From JABEVB01 sp049965775 (GTDB lineage: Bacteria; Planctomycetota; Phycisphaerae; WQYP01), in NCBI GenBank assembly GCA_049965775.1, contig JBMFVX010000066.1, positions 1 through 15,575 of the forward strand: a stretch of 15,575 nt of DNA, in the 5' to 3' direction. The translations under genes and the position numbers were made by a program. The notes under the pieces were generated by a model that saw only the letters and a list, made by a program, of their open reading frames with translations, was not told the origin of the DNA and made no database searches. Below are positions 15,190 through 15,575 of this stretch, in pieces; the stretch's first letter is position 1, and every line of letters starts with the position of its first letter.

Positions 15190-15575
15190 ATGAATTATGC
15201 GGTAATTATTGCAGGTGGCTCCGGCACGCGGCTCTGGCCCATGTCCACGCGGCTGCGGCCCAAACAACTCCTGCGGTTTATAGATGGCCGCTCACTGCTG
15301 GAGATTGCGGTGGGGCGGCTCGAAGGTCTTGTGCCGCACAAACGCACTTATATTTGCACCTCCGCGTCTTACGGCGACCAGGTGGCCGAAGCTCTGGCCC
15401 AAATACCCGCCGAAAATATCCTCGGCGAGCCAATGGGGCGCGACACCGCCAATGCCATTGGCTTTGCCGCCGCGATTTTGGCTAAAACCGATCCTGACGC
15501 CGCAATGGCCGTGCTCACGGCCGACCATATCATTGAGCCGCAGGCAGCATTTCAAACCTGCATGCAACAGGCGTT
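15190..15575 (+). CDS. manC: Mannose-1-phosphate guanylyltransferase, N-terminal part (partial)
   Basis: Makes GDP-mannose from GTP and mannose-1-phosphate for capsule, lipopolysaccharide or glycoprotein sugars. Only the first 128 or so residues lie in the window; the frame is open to the edge. The N-terminus MNYAVIIAGGSGTRLWPMST holds the nucleotidyltransferase signature GGSGTRLWP (residues 9-17), followed by RPKQLL (22-27), EPMGRDTANAIGFAA and LTADHIIEP, where the Asp binds the catalytic metal. ATG 15190 is preceded by AAAGGT at a good distance. It is divergent from the YdjY-like gene. RPKQLL and GRDTANAIG point to the ManC/GMP branch rather than glucose-1-phosphate thymidylyltransferase. 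Confidence 0.92.
   Translation, partial: MNYAVIIAGGSGTRLWPMSTRLRPKQLLRFIDGRSLLEIAVGRLEGLVPHKRTYICTSASYGDQVAEALAQIPAENILGEPMGRDTANAIGFAAAILAKTDPDAAMAVLTADHIIEPQAAFQTCMQQA

Overview
The window reads as a high-GC bacterial chromosome segment, most likely from the phylum Planctomycetota and possibly near Phycisphaerae. The main clues are an EF-Tu whose switch I reads KIVTIAV in place of the usual RGITINT, a YdjY-like secreted protein, a long prepilin peptidase and a broken ribosomal operon. This placement is an inference from family features, not a computed phylogeny. TGA behaves as a normal stop in at least six genes here.

Layout. Positions 1-3008 (minus strand) hold cimA (citramalate synthase) followed by the N-terminal half of valS (valyl-tRNA synthetase), apparently one transcript. 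Positions 3009-3505 are a divergent intergenic region. It holds a minus-strand promoter, a 15-bp palindrome over its -10 box, and a strong intrinsic terminator about 100 nt before cimA, which looks like an attenuated leader. Positions 3506-4960 (plus) encode a type IV prepilin peptidase. Positions 5052-8320 (plus) are a translation and secretion block: tRNA-His, tRNA-Thr, tuf, rpmG, tRNA-Trp, secE, nusG. A small unidentified membrane protein (8405-8707) then precedes rplK (8792-9226).

After rplK the standard order (rplA-rplJ-rplL-rpoB) is broken. rplK overlaps by 4 nt a sugar-phosphate isomerase/epimerase-like TIM-barrel gene, which is followed by lysA (diaminopimelate decarboxylase). Positions 11478-15004 (minus, convergent with lysA) form a three-gene unit: an exported YdjY-like protein, an active-site-complete beta-ketoacyl synthase, and a short ketoacyl-synthase-like partner without the catalytic Cys, overlapping it by 4 nt. 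From 15190 (plus, running off the edge) comes a manC-type mannose-1-phosphate guanylyltransferase.

The most interesting points are: an in-frame TGA at the codon of the near-invariant Cys of the ValRS DWCISRQ motif, depending on the very first base of the window; the candidate attenuator leader of cimA; the divergent EF-Tu switch I; the insertion of metabolic genes directly behind rplK; and the orphan ketoacyl synthase pair linked to a secreted protein. No CRISPR array, insertion sequence, integrase or phage gene was seen.
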